This document shows positions 33,484-42,182 of a DNA stretch of 64,000 nt, one piece after another. The notes beneath the pieces were generated by a model, which saw only the letters and a list, made by a program, of their open reading frames with translations, had not been told where the DNA came from and did not search any database. A program made the position numbers and the translations under genes. Source of the stretch: Bacillus sp. BHET2 (GTDB taxonomy: Bacteria > Bacillota > Bacilli > Bacillales > Bacillaceae_B); assembly GCF_005938125.1 (NCBI RefSeq), contig NZ_VCQN01000005.1, forward strand, positions 1 to 64,000. Direction: 5' to 3'. Each line of letters starts with the position of its first letter. The stretch's first letter is position 1.

Positions 33484-34836
33484 ATGAATGAAATGTTCCA
33501 GGACCGGGTTCCACCTCAGAACATTGAGGCGGAACAAGCGGTATTAGGTGCTATTTTCCTAGAGCCCAGTGCGTTAACGACTACATCGGAAATATTGATT
33601 CCAGAAGATTTTTATCGTCATTCTCATCAGAAGATATACAATGTCATGCTGAATTTGGGCGATGGAGGTAAAGCGGTCGACTTAATTACTGTGACTGAAG
33701 AACTGGCTGCAGCGAAAGAACTTGAAGATGTTGGCGGGGTCGCTTACTTAAGTGAGCTTGCAGCTTCTGTTCCAACCGCAGCGAACATTGAATACTACGC
33801 AAAGATTGTGGAAGAAAAATCATTGTTGCGCCGATTGATCCGTACAGCGACGGATATCGCTTCAGATGGGTATGCCCGCGAGGATGAAGTGGATGCACTA
33901 TTGGGAGAAGCCGAAAAAAACATAATGGAAGTGGCCCAAAGGAAAAACGGGGGTGCCTTTCATAATATTAAAGATGTTCTTGTAAGGACCTATGACAATA
34001 TCGAAACCCTTACAAATCGAAAAGGTGACGTAACAGGCATCTCAACTGGATTCGCTGATTTGGATCATTTAACAGCCGGTTTCCAACGGAATGATCTCAT
34101 TATCGTCGGCGCCAGACCTTCCATGGGTAAGACAGCATTCGCTCTTAATATCGCTCAGAATGTCGCCATTAAAGCGAAAGAAAATGTAGCCATCTTTTCC
34201 CTGGAGATGGGAGCGGAACAGCTTGTTATGCGTATGCTTTGCGCAGAGGGGAACATTAATGCGCAGAATCTTAGAACAGGGGATTTAACGGATGAAGACT
34301 GGAGAAAGCTTACGATGGCGATGGGAAGTCTCTCCAATGCAGGGATCTTTATAGATGATACACCGGGTGTTAAAGTAGGTGAAATCCGTTCGAAATGCCG
34401 ACGCCTCGCCCAGGAACATGGTCTTGGAATGATTCTTATTGATTACTTGCAGCTTATTCAAGGAAACGGTCGATCCGGTGAAAACCGTCAGCAGGAAGTT
34501 TCTGAAATCTCCCGTTCATTAAAAGGACTGGCCCGTGAGCTAGAGGTTCCAGTCATCGCCTTATCCCAGCTCTCCCGTGGAGTGGAGCAAAGACAAGATA
34601 AGCGTCCAATGATGTCCGATATCCGTGAATCTGGAAGTATCGAGCAGGATGCAGATATCGTAGCCTTCTTATACCGTGAAGATTATTATGACAAAGAAGC
34701 AGAGAACAAGAACATTATCGAAATCATCATCGCTAAGCAGCGTAACGGTCCGGTTGGGAACGTGTCGCTTGCATTTGTGAAGGAATACAATAAATTCGTG
34801 AATCTGGAGCGACGATTTGATGACGCACCGGCTTAA
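33484..34836 (+). CDS. dnaB: Replicative DNA helicase (DnaB family; DnaC in B. subtilis)
   Basis: 450 residues. An N-terminal helical domain (1-150) with NIEAEQAVLGAIFLEP precedes the RecA-like motor, which has Walker A GARPSMGKTAF, Walker B LILIDYLQLI and the RQQEVSEISR segment. The homohexamer unwinds DNA at the fork and interacts with DnaG. B. subtilis names it dnaC. It starts at ATG after TGGAGGTTTGAGCATAG. It lies 200 bases after rplI, beyond a terminator, and so has its own promoter. Confidence 0.97.
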   Translation: MNEMFQDRVPPQNIEAEQAVLGAIFLEPSALTTTSEILIPEDFYRHSHQKIYNVMLNLGDGGKAVDLITVTEELAAAKELEDVGGVAYLSELAASVPTAANIEYYAKIVEEKSLLRRLIRTATDIASDGYAREDEVDALLGEAEKNIMEVAQRKNGGAFHNIKDVLVRTYDNIETLTNRKGDVTGISTGFADLDHLTAGFQRNDLIIVGARPSMGKTAFALNIAQNVAIKAKENVAIFSLEMGAEQLVMRMLCAEGNINAQNLRTGDLTDEDWRKLTMAMGSLSNAGIFIDDTPGVKVGEIRSKCRRLAQEHGLGMILIDYLQLIQGNGRSGENRQQEVSEISRSLKGLARELEVPVIALSQLSRGVEQRQDKRPMMSDIRESGSIEQDADIVAFLYREDYYDKEAENKNIIEIIIAKQRNGPVGNVSLAFVKEYNKFVNLERRFDDAPA

Positions 34837-34838
34837 TA

Positions 34839-34873
34839 GAGAAAATCCAAGCTCAATTTGGCTTGGATTTTCT
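34839..34873. terminator. Bidirectional terminator, helicase gene / ABC exporter
   Basis: AGAAAATCCAAGC pairs with GCTTGGATTTTCT across TCAATTTG. It lies between convergent genes. Confidence 0.88.
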
Positions 34874-34878
34874 TGTTG

Positions 34879-36603
34879 TTATAGAATCGTCGCGTGCTGA
34901 TGAGCATGAAGCCTTGTAAATATTCCGTCTTCTTTAGAAAGCAGTTCTTCGTGCGTACCATCCTCGGCGATTCCGTTTTCGGTGACGACGAGAATACGGT
35001 CCGCTTTGCGGATTGTCGCAAGACGGTGAGCAATGACAAGGGTGGTTCTATCTTTCGCAAGTTCATTTAAGGCTTCTTGAATGATGGATTCTGTTTCCGT
35101 ATCGAGGGCCGAAGTGGCTTCATCCAGAATCAAGATTCGTGGGTTCTTAAGAAACATGCGGGCAATGGATAAGCGCTGCTTTTGACCACCGGATAGCTTC
35201 AGACCCCTTTCCCCGATTTGGGTATCATATCCGTCTGGAAGGGATGCGATGAGATCGGTCAGGTGGGCACGTCTTGTCGCTTCCTCGATTTCTTCCTGTG
35301 AGGCATTGAGTTTTCCATAAGCAATATTTTCACGGAGGGTACCAGTAAACAGGAACACATCCTGCTGAACAATTCCAATGTGGGAACGCAAGGATTCCTT
35401 CGTCATCTCCCGAATATCGATTCCATCAATGGTGATCGCTCCTTCTTCTATATCATAGAAGCGTGGAATCAAAGAACATATTGTGGTTTTGCCAGCTCCA
35501 GAAGGTCCTACGAATGCCACGGTCTGCCCTGATTGAATGGTAAAGGATAAATCCGTTAGAATAGGCCGGTCTGGTTCATAACCAAAGGTCACGTCATTAA
35601 ATGCAATCGCTCCTCTTAAGGTGGGAACTTCTATTGCGTGTGGCCGATTTTCGATATCAGGTTCAATGTCCATGAGCTCAGTGAACCGTTTGAAGCCAGC
35701 CATCCCTTTTGGATACAGCTCGAGGAGGGCTGAAATTTTGTCGATTGGCTTAAACAGGACGTTGATATAAAGGATAAAGGCAACAAGCTCTCCATAAGAA
35801 AGGGCGCCTGAAAAGCTTAACCAAGCTCCATATACGAGAATGATCAACGTCATTAAGCGTGTGGTGATATAGATACCAGATAAATTCACGCTCATCACGT
35901 TATAGGCTTTTAGTTTGGTCTTGCGAAAGAATTGGTTGTTTTCATTGAATCGATCCATTTCGTAGGACTCATTCGTGAACGATTGAACTACTCTCGCACC
36001 GGAAACACTGTCCTCGACGCGGCTGTTGACATCGGCGATATTTCCATACATTTTTGTCCATGCGGCGTTCATTTTAATATTCGAATACGAAATCAACCAG
36101 ACAAGAAATGGAACAATGATAATGGCAACTAAGGCGAGCTCCATATTAATCGTAAGCATGATCCAAAACGCACCGATAAAGGTCATGACAGCGATAAACA
36201 AATCTTCCGGTCCATGGTGGGCAAGTTCACCTATGTCCATCAGGTCATTTGTCACTCGACTCATGATATGACCTGTTTTCGTATTATCAAAGAAGCGGAA
36301 GGATTGCCTTTGAACATGGTGAAACAGTTCCCGTCTCATATCCGTTTCAATATTGATCCCGAGCTTATGCCCCCAATAGTTCACCACGAACTGCATACTG
36401 GAACTTAGTAGATACAGGACAAGAAGTCCCGCTGAAACGGCCAAAATGGTACTCCAATTCCCTTCAGGCAATAGGGAGTCAATAAACCACGATACTGCTA
36501 ACGGAAATCCTAATTCTAATAGTCCGACCAACACGGCACAGGCAAAATCAAGGTAAAAAAGCCGTCGGTGAGGCCGGTAATAACTGAAGAATCGTTTAAT
36601 CAT
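34879..36603 (-). CDS. ABC exporter, fused membrane and ATPase domains
   Basis: 574 residues. Six membrane spans (about 15-310) and the coupling segment SRVEDSVSGARVVQSF form a type IV exporter domain. The nucleotide-binding domain shows Walker A GPSGAGKTT, signature KLSGGQKQRLSIAR, Walker B ILILDEATSALD and the H-loop AHRLAT. It resembles the Sav1866/BmrA multidrug and lipid exporters and should work as a homodimer; the substrate cannot be read from sequence. TTG at 36606 is in frame; ATG at 36603, eight bases after GAGGGGA, is preferred. It is transcribed against replication. Confidence 0.93.
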   Translation of the reverse strand: MIKRFFSYYRPHRRLFYLDFACAVLVGLLELGFPLAVSWFIDSLLPEGNWSTILAVSAGLLVLYLLSSSMQFVVNYWGHKLGINIETDMRRELFHHVQRQSFRFFDNTKTGHIMSRVTNDLMDIGELAHHGPEDLFIAVMTFIGAFWIMLTINMELALVAIIIVPFLVWLISYSNIKMNAAWTKMYGNIADVNSRVEDSVSGARVVQSFTNESYEMDRFNENNQFFRKTKLKAYNVMSVNLSGIYITTRLMTLIILVYGAWLSFSGALSYGELVAFILYINVLFKPIDKISALLELYPKGMAGFKRFTELMDIEPDIENRPHAIEVPTLRGAIAFNDVTFGYEPDRPILTDLSFTIQSGQTVAFVGPSGAGKTTICSLIPRFYDIEEGAITIDGIDIREMTKESLRSHIGIVQQDVFLFTGTLRENIAYGKLNASQEEIEEATRRAHLTDLIASLPDGYDTQIGERGLKLSGGQKQRLSIARMFLKNPRILILDEATSALDTETESIIQEALNELAKDRTTLVIAHRLATIRKADRILVVTENGIAEDGTHEELLSKEDGIFTRLHAHQHATIL

Positions 36604-36817
36604 CAAATCGTCCCCTCGATATTCAATTGTCTATAAAATTCAAAATGCTTATTTTAGATTAGCAAAAGTTTCTACATTGCGCTATATTTTCTGACAGATC
36701 ATCTGAGGAAGGGGAGCAAATCTATTCATTGAACTAAGCTTGAACATAAACTCAGTAGTCGTATTTATTTGTCATAAAATTCATAAAGTAATACTTTCCT
36801 TAAGGAAAAGTCCGCAT

Positions 36818-36863
36818 TTATACGAACATAAATATAATTACCTATATAAACGTTCGTGTTTTC
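36818..36863 (+). promoter_or_regulatory. PurR operator (two PurBoxes) upstream of purA
   Basis: An inverted pair of PurBox-like sequences: ATACGAACAT around 36820-36829 and, on the opposite strand, CACGAACGTT over 36850-36860. The CGAAC cores face each other about 24 bases apart. B. subtilis PurR recognises such inverted CCGAAC-type boxes just upstream of purA. The pair lies immediately before the -35 box. Confidence 0.65.
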
Positions 36864-36864
36864 A

Positions 36865-36893
36865 TTGACTTTCCTTTTTAGTGTTGATAGAAT
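36865..36893 (+). promoter_or_regulatory. purA promoter
   Basis: TTGACT (36865-36870), a 17-base spacer and TAGAAT (36888-36893), 51 bases before the start codon. The remaining intergenic bases 36604-36817 show no gene. Confidence 0.75.
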
Positions 36894-36944
36894 GAGTTTG
36901 TTTGATAAAAGAGGGAATACTAATTCCCGTCGGAGGTGCTTGAT

Positions 36945-38237
36945 ATGTCTTCAGTAGTAGTAGTAGGAACCCAATGGGGAGACGAAGGAAAAGGAAAGAT
37001 CACTGATTTCCTTTCTGAACATGCAGAGGTTATCGCGCGTTACCAAGGTGGGAACAACGCGGGTCATACGATTAAGTTTGACGGTGAAACATATAAATTA
37101 CACTTAATTCCATCAGGTATATTCTATAATGAAAAAACATCCGTTATCGGAAACGGTATGGTTGTCGATCCTAAAGCGCTTGTTAAAGAGTTGAAGTATC
37201 TTCACGATCGTGACGTGACAACAGAAAACCTAAAAATCAGCAACCGTGCACACGTCATTCTTCCTTATCATTTAAAGCTGGATGAAATTGATGAAGAACG
37301 TAAAGGTGCCAACAAAATCGGTACAACGAAAAAAGGAATCGGTCCTGCTTATATGGATAAAGCAGCACGTGTCGGAATCCGTATCGCAGATCTTCTGGAT
37401 CGTCAATCGTTCGAAGAGAAGCTTTCACGTAACCTGGAAGAGAAAAACCGCCTTTTTGAAAAATTCTATGAAACAGAAGGATTCAATATTGACGATATCC
37501 TTGATGAATACTATGAGTACGGTCAACAAATTAAACACTACGTTGTCGATACATCCGTTGTCTTAAACGATGCAATCGATAATGGTCGCCGCGTTTTATT
37601 CGAAGGAGCCCAAGGGGTTATGCTTGATATCGATCAAGGTACATATCCATTTGTTACTTCTTCTAACCCAGTTGCTGGCGGAGTAACAATCGGATCTGGA
37701 GTTGGCCCGACGAAAATCAACCACGTGGTTGGCGTATCAAAAGCATACACAACCCGCGTAGGGGACGGACCTTTCCCAACTGAACTGACAAACGAAATCG
37801 GAGATAAAATCCGCGAAGTAGGTCGAGAGTACGGTACAACAACTGGACGTCCTCGTCGTGTCGGTTGGTTCGATAGTGTAGTTGTACGCCACGCTCGTCG
37901 TGTAAGTGGATTAACAGATCTTTCATTGAACTCAATCGACGTATTAACTGGCATTGAAAACTTGAAGATCTGTGTAGCCTACAAGTACAAAGGTGAAGTG
38001 ATGGAAGAATTCCCGGCTAACCTGAACATACTTGCTGAATGTGAGCCAGTGTATGAAGAGCTTCCAGGCTGGACAGAAGACATTACAGGATGTAAGACGT
38101 TAACGGATCTACCTGAAAACGCTCGTCACTACTTAGAGCGCGTATCACAATTAACAGGTATCCCTCTTTCCATCTTCTCTGTCGGTCCAGATCGCTCTCA
38201 AACAAATGTTGTTCGCAGCGTATGGAGCCCGAATTAA
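36945..38237 (+). CDS. purA: Adenylosuccinate synthetase
   Basis: 430 residues, equal to the B. subtilis enzyme. It joins IMP and aspartate using GTP, the first committed step to AMP. The N-terminal loop [14 protein letters not shown] binds IMP and GTP; NAGHTI and the [11 protein letters not shown] segment are also conserved. GTG at 36936 is in frame but overlaps the GGAGG site, so ATG at 36945 is the start. It is likely repressed by PurR through the upstream boxes and ends at a strong terminator. Confidence 0.98.
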   Translation: MSSVVVVGTQWGDEGKGKITDFLSEHAEVIARYQGGNNAGHTIKFDGETYKLHLIPSGIFYNEKTSVIGNGMVVDPKALVKELKYLHDRDVTTENLKISNRAHVILPYHLKLDEIDEERKGANKIGTTKKGIGPAYMDKAARVGIRIADLLDRQSFEEKLSRNLEEKNRLFEKFYETEGFNIDDILDEYYEYGQQIKHYVVDTSVVLNDAIDNGRRVLFEGAQGVMLDIDQGTYPFVTSSNPVAGGVTIGSGVGPTKINHVVGVSKAYTTRVGDGPFPTELTNEIGDKIREVGREYGTTTGRPRRVGWFDSVVVRHARRVSGLTDLSLNSIDVLTGIENLKICVAYKYKGEVMEEFPANLNILAECEPVYEELPGWTEDITGCKTLTDLPENARHYLERVSQLTGIPLSIFSVGPDRSQTNVVRSVWSPN

Positions 38238-38244
38238 TAAATGA

Positions 38245-38287
38245 AAAAAAATGCTTAGCCTTCTAATCGAGGCTAAGCATTTTTTTA
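38245..38287. terminator. Bidirectional terminator, purA / potassium channel
   Basis: AAATGCTTAGCC pairs with GGCTAAGCATTT, with A and T runs on both sides, between convergent genes. Confidence 0.92.
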
Positions 38288-39307
38288 TTGAGTTAACTGT
38301 TCGAACACCCGATCATGGCAAACGACATAGAGAATATCATCTTGATGAAGCATCCGGTTCATTGCATCGGTAAAATCCATGTTATCGTTCACAGCAAGTA
38401 GTATGGCGCCCTGTTCAAGAAGCTCTTCAGATGCTTGCTTGATCGTCTTCCAATTTTCCTTCACCTTAAATTCGTGAATATTGTTTCCGTACCGTTTACT
38501 GAGTAACTGTCGGAATAAGTTCGTCGTTCCAGGATGAAGGGTCGCTTTGGCCATGAGAAGTGAAACAGAATCATTGGATAAAATAAAGTCCTCAACGGAA
38601 ATATGCTGGAATTTAGGGATATGACGGTCTTCTGACACTTCCACGATGGTATGCACTTCCCTCTGATGCGTATTGGATAACCCCTCGACAGCAGAGGCAA
38701 TCAACAGGGTTTTTCCATCAACAAGAGAAGGATCATCAATTTTTGAATCAGAGAAGATGGCTACCCGTTTCGCCTCGAAGATATTGGCTTTCAGTAAAAC
38801 ACTTTCATCGGAAGGATCCCCTTGGATGAAATGGACCTGCTCATGTTCCATCGGTGTGATGGGCAGCATATCGATGAGGACAATTTCAGCATCAGGCTTA
38901 TGAGCGAGAATTTCTTCAATGGCTCTTGCCGTTTTCTTTGACCAGTTGATGTAAATATAATGATCTTCATATGTATACACTAGCTTTCCCTCCCTCTTGA
39001 ACTTTTGAAACGTGGTAATCGAATCAACGGTTTTACTAATCAACACCCCGATAATGCCGATTCCGAAGATAAATAGGAAGATCCCAAGCAATCTCCCCCC
39101 AACCGATACGGGAAAATAATCTCCATACCCAACGGTGGTCAAGGTCGTCATTGTCCACCAGAACCCATCAAAAAGGGAAGGGAACGTCTCTGGTTCCAAT
39201 AAATGGCTGCCAATGGTTCCAAACAGGATAATAATCAGAGATAATAGAAGAATGAAACCGAAGTCCATCTTCGTAATTTGTTTCCAAAGCCTGTTGAAAA
39301 TAATCAT
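38285..39307 (-). CDS. Two-span potassium channel with RCK domain
   Basis: 340 residues. A membrane span (about 16-34), the pore loop with selectivity filter TVGYGD (58-63), and a second span (about 72-92) form a KcsA/MthK-type channel. A cytoplasmic TrkA-N-like regulatory domain follows, but its nucleotide loop reads YINWSKKTARA without the usual GxGxxG glycines, so the ligand may not be NAD. The frame runs 33 bases further upstream, but ATG at 39307 has AAGGAGGG before it. It is divergent from a four-gene ATP-grasp cassette with a 122-base shared promoter region. Confidence 0.93.
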   Translation of the reverse strand: MIIFNRLWKQITKMDFGFILLLSLIIILFGTIGSHLLEPETFPSLFDGFWWTMTTLTTVGYGDYFPVSVGGRLLGIFLFIFGIGIIGVLISKTVDSITTFQKFKREGKLVYTYEDHYIYINWSKKTARAIEEILAHKPDAEIVLIDMLPITPMEHEQVHFIQGDPSDESVLLKANIFEAKRVAIFSDSKIDDPSLVDGKTLLIASAVEGLSNTHQREVHTIVEVSEDRHIPKFQHISVEDFILSNDSVSLLMAKATLHPGTTNLFRQLLSKRYGNNIHEFKVKENWKTIKQASEELLEQGAILLAVNDNMDFTDAMNRMLHQDDILYVVCHDRVFEQLTQ

Positions 39308-39429
39308 ACATACCCTCCTTGTATCAAAATGATAGTTCAATCATACCAATGAACTTCTAGGAAATGAAACCTTTTCCTTATTGGTCCGTATAGTTAAGAG
39401 AAATCATAGTAGGAGGCTGGATTCTTAAT

Positions 39430-39894
39430 ATGAAGGAACCGATTTTAGAATATCGACTGAGAAAAGGAAACGACACCTTTGAAGCGATTTACCACTATCC
39501 CAACATTGAATTGGAACAGATTCTTGCGAGAAGAGAATGTGAGTTTTTCGTGAAAGAAGGTGTTACATACCGTCAGCTTTCTTCAGCCATAGAAGGGAAT
39601 CAATTCATTCTTTATGTAGAAGTGTACGAGGAAGAACCGGTAAAGGATCCATTGTTTCCGCCAGAAGGGCTGATCCTTGAAATTCGTGAATTAAACCTTA
39701 GAAACAATAATCCTGTTTTAAAAATAGAGCACCATGATCATCACCTTGATATTCTAAGCGTCATCGGTTCTATTTATTATTATATAGACGGAGAGGAATG
39801 GGAGCGGGATTCTGCTGAAATCGATGAAGATCGCTATGTATATATCGTATATGTGAAGGCAACGGGATATAAGCTAGAGGAGGAAAGAAGATGA
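39430..39894 (+). CDS. Uncharacterised protein, first gene of the ATP-grasp cassette
   Basis: 154-residue soluble acidic protein that I cannot assign to a named family. It has an alternating charged and hydrophobic pattern, a central His cluster HHDHHLD, and ends YVKATGYKLEEERR. The ATG follows TAGGAGGCTGG. It overlaps the following lipoprotein gene by four bases, so it is coupled to it. In E. coli the comparable yjf cluster carries a DUF2491 protein beside the ATP-grasp enzyme, but I see no clear similarity to that protein. Confidence 0.75.
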   Translation: MKEPILEYRLRKGNDTFEAIYHYPNIELEQILARRECEFFVKEGVTYRQLSSAIEGNQFILYVEVYEEEPVKDPLFPPEGLILEIRELNLRNNNPVLKIEHHDHHLDILSVIGSIYYYIDGEEWERDSAEIDEDRYVYIVYVKATGYKLEEERR

Positions 39895-40199
39895 ACAAAA
39901 CGAAAAAAATGATGGCGGGAGTGGCCGCATCCGTCATGGCGATATCTGTCACCGGCTGCGGGAATCAGGACCTTCCCCCGGAACCGACCGACGTAGACTG
40001 CGATGACTGGGATTGGGATGACGAAAGCGGCACCTATTACTGCGATGACGATCGATCATCCAATTTCGGCTACTATTATTTTGCCGGAAGAATGTTTAAA
40101 AACAAATCGAAGTTGAAGAATTTCTCAAGCTATAAATCCTACTCCAAGAGCTATAAATCAGGGATCGGAAGCGGCTCTAAAGGTGGATTCGGAGGATAA
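39891..40199 (+). CDS. Small lipoprotein, second gene of the cassette
   Basis: 102 residues. The signal MNKTKKMMAGVAASVMAISV is followed by the lipobox VTGC, giving lipid-anchored Cys23. The mature part has an acidic Cys/Asp/Trp segment (CDDWDWDD and YYCDDD) with two further cysteines, then a Tyr/Ser/Lys-rich stretch with KSYSKSYKS and a glycine-rich end. Function unknown; low complexity and exposed Lys and Gly residues would suit a peptide-modification target, which is inference. Its end is one base from the ATP-grasp start. Confidence 0.85.
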   Translation: MNKTKKMMAGVAASVMAISVTGCGNQDLPPEPTDVDCDDWDWDDESGTYYCDDDRSSNFGYYYFAGRMFKNKSKLKNFSSYKSYSKSYKSGIGSGSKGGFGG

Positions 40200-40200
40200 C

Positions 40201-41442
40201 ATGACAACCTCTCACCGTGAAAACAGGAAGCATTTCTACCAGAGTATCCCCGATTTTTGGCATGACTTATATGACATGGAATACGCATTACTGGATATAA
40301 AAATGGAATCCCGGGACACGATCGCTTCCATTCGGGAAGCATCCCGACGTGTATATACCATCTATCACAAGACGGCTGAGCTCCTTCGCGAGTTGGGGGA
40401 TGACACTCTTATCGAGCTTGGGTTTCCTAAGGAATCCCTTGCCTATATTAGGTTTAAATCCATCCCTCAAGAGTGTATGATCGGACGATTCGACTTTGTT
40501 GTTCGGGAAGGCGAAATCAAGCTACTAGAGTTTAATAGCGATACTCCCACCTTTATCAAAGAGCTTTATCACGTGAATGAAAAGGTTTGTCAGTATTTCG
40601 AATGTCCGGATCCTAACGAGGGATTTGAAGGTCTATTGGCAAAGGAATTAAAACGGGGTCTCTTATCCTCCTGGAAGTCTCTTCAAAGGGAAGGTGAAGC
40701 AAAGATTGTCTTTACGTCTCATGCTGATCATGAAGAAGATTACCAGACTACAAAGTATATTCAAAAGCTCGCCGGGGTTCCTTCAGAGTATGTAAGTCTG
40801 GATAAACTGCAAATCAGACATAATGGACTCTACACGCCCAATGGGGAACGAATCGATATATTATACCGGCAAACCTACCCCGTCGAGCACCTGGTGGATG
40901 ACATGGATCCACTAACTGAAGAGTACGTCGGCCGGGAACTGATGCAAATGGTCGTGGATAAAAAAGTAGCAGTCTTAAACCCTCCCTCCGCCTTTTTACT
41001 GCAATCCAAAGGGGTTCAAGCACTCATATGGGGGCTTCATGAAGAGGGAAGCACATTCTATACCGATGAAGAACACGAATGGATCAGCCGGTACTTCCTG
41101 CCAACCTACTTAGATCCTGAACACTTCGAGGAGAGAGGGATAACCTACGTGCAGAAGCCTGCATTCGGACGTGAAGGAGATACGGTCAAGATCTTTGAAG
41201 CGACAGGAAAAATCCTTTTAGAGGATAAAAAAGAAACCTATAAACAGACCCTTCCCGTCTATCAACAGTTCACTCCCCTTCCTGCTTCATCGATTATAAC
41301 CGATGATGGTCAGAAGGATGCAAGCCTGATGCTAGGAAGCTTTATCATCAACGGCCACCCCGGTGCAATCGGCATCAGAGCCGGTAACGCCATCACGGAT
41401 AACGAATCATTTTTTCTACCTGTAGGATTGCAGGAGAAATAA
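40201..41442 (+). CDS. Glutathionylspermidine synthase-like ATP-grasp ligase (YjfC type)
   Basis: 413 residues. GRFDF and LLEFNSDTPT place Arg96, Asp98, Glu110 and Asn112 with the same spacing that I recall for the ATP and magnesium site of E. coli glutathionylspermidine synthetase. A later KPAFGREGDTV loop matches the ATP-grasp lid. The amidase domain of that enzyme is absent, as in YjfC. Such enzymes form amide bonds between a carboxylate and an amine; the substrate here is unknown. ATG at 40201 follows GGAGGATAAC; an in-frame GTG at 40183 lies inside the preceding gene. Confidence 0.88.
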   Translation: MTTSHRENRKHFYQSIPDFWHDLYDMEYALLDIKMESRDTIASIREASRRVYTIYHKTAELLRELGDDTLIELGFPKESLAYIRFKSIPQECMIGRFDFVVREGEIKLLEFNSDTPTFIKELYHVNEKVCQYFECPDPNEGFEGLLAKELKRGLLSSWKSLQREGEAKIVFTSHADHEEDYQTTKYIQKLAGVPSEYVSLDKLQIRHNGLYTPNGERIDILYRQTYPVEHLVDDMDPLTEEYVGRELMQMVVDKKVAVLNPPSAFLLQSKGVQALIWGLHEEGSTFYTDEEHEWISRYFLPTYLDPEHFEERGITYVQKPAFGREGDTVKIFEATGKILLEDKKETYKQTLPVYQQFTPLPASSIITDDGQKDASLMLGSFIINGHPGAIGIRAGNAITDNESFFLPVGLQEK

Positions 41443-41457
41443 AAAGGAGAGAAACAA

Positions 41458-41871
41458 ATGCAAATCATAACAAGTGAAGCCCTACTAAGCTTTCTAGCCC
41501 ACGTCGGCACTGGCCTTGGACTCATGATCCTTGGAATCACCGTATTCGCCTTTACAACGAAATTCTCAGAAGCTGCCTTAATCAAAGAAGGAAACATGGC
41601 CGTAGCCCTGAAACTTTGGGGAAAAGCCATCGGACTCGCTATCGTCATCTACACCGTCTGGGCAAACAGCCTTAATTTACTGGACGCCTTCCTGTGGGGA
41701 CTGATCGGAATTGCGACTCAAGTCATCGCCTATTGGATCATCGAATACGTGTTGACGCCTCGAACGAACTTAGCAAAGAAAGTGGAAGAAGGTAACATCG
41801 CCGTTGGATTCAGCCTATTTTCCGCTGCGATTGTAGTGGGATTGATTGTGGCCGCTAGTTTGACTTATTGA
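41458..41871 (+). CDS. DUF350 membrane protein (YjfL type)
   Basis: 137 residues with four hydrophobic spans and the family segment VFAFTTKFSEAALIKEGNMA, repeated in weaker form as TPRTNLAKKVEEGNIAVG, so it is an internal duplication of two-helix units. DUF350 proteins accompany YjfC-type ATP-grasp genes in E. coli and elsewhere. It starts 15 bases after the ligase with AAAAGGAGAG in front. The last gene of the cassette; no clear terminator follows. Confidence 0.88.
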   Translation: MQIITSEALLSFLAHVGTGLGLMILGITVFAFTTKFSEAALIKEGNMAVALKLWGKAIGLAIVIYTVWANSLNLLDAFLWGLIGIATQVIAYWIIEYVLTPRTNLAKKVEEGNIAVGFSLFSAAIVVGLIVAASLTY

Positions 41872-41983
41872 TAGTGGTTGAGATTCGTTGCTGGAGTGGG
41901 TTTGGGCTCTGGTGGCGGGTCTTTTTTTGGAGTGTGTGCGGATGCGTGGCGTCCGGATTGCACTTGTTTTTGCTTGGTAAGTG

Positions 41984-42085
41984 AAGGTCGATAATAAAAG
42001 TATAGAAGTCGATAATATATCATGAAAGTCGATAATAAATGCAGAGAAGTCGATAATATATAAAGCAAAGTCGATAATATATTTT
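41984..42085. repeat. Five-unit array with 21-bp period (GTCGATAATA)
   Basis: GTCGATAATA starts at 41987, 42008, 42028, 42049 and 42070, steps of 21, 20, 21 and 21 bases. The intervening 11 bases vary. The unit is unrelated in sequence to the array at 29323 but has the same period. The minus-strand frames read seven-residue repeats such as LYIIDFA. The rest of 41872-42182 holds no gene; the last bases supply AGTGTTGAA before the next start. Confidence 0.85.
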
Positions 42086-42182
42086 CCCTCTACGAAAAAA
42101 GGGGTGAATTTCATCGATAAAGCAGGATTTTTTCAATAAAAGAAGAAGTAAATAGGTATAAATTTATGATTGGAGTGTTGAA

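Noticed and set aside
41865-42114. Minus-strand frames reading LYIIDFA-type seven-residue repeats
   Set aside because: They are a by-product of the 21-bp DNA period, have no Shine-Dalgarno site and differ in length and frame; reported as DNA repeats.
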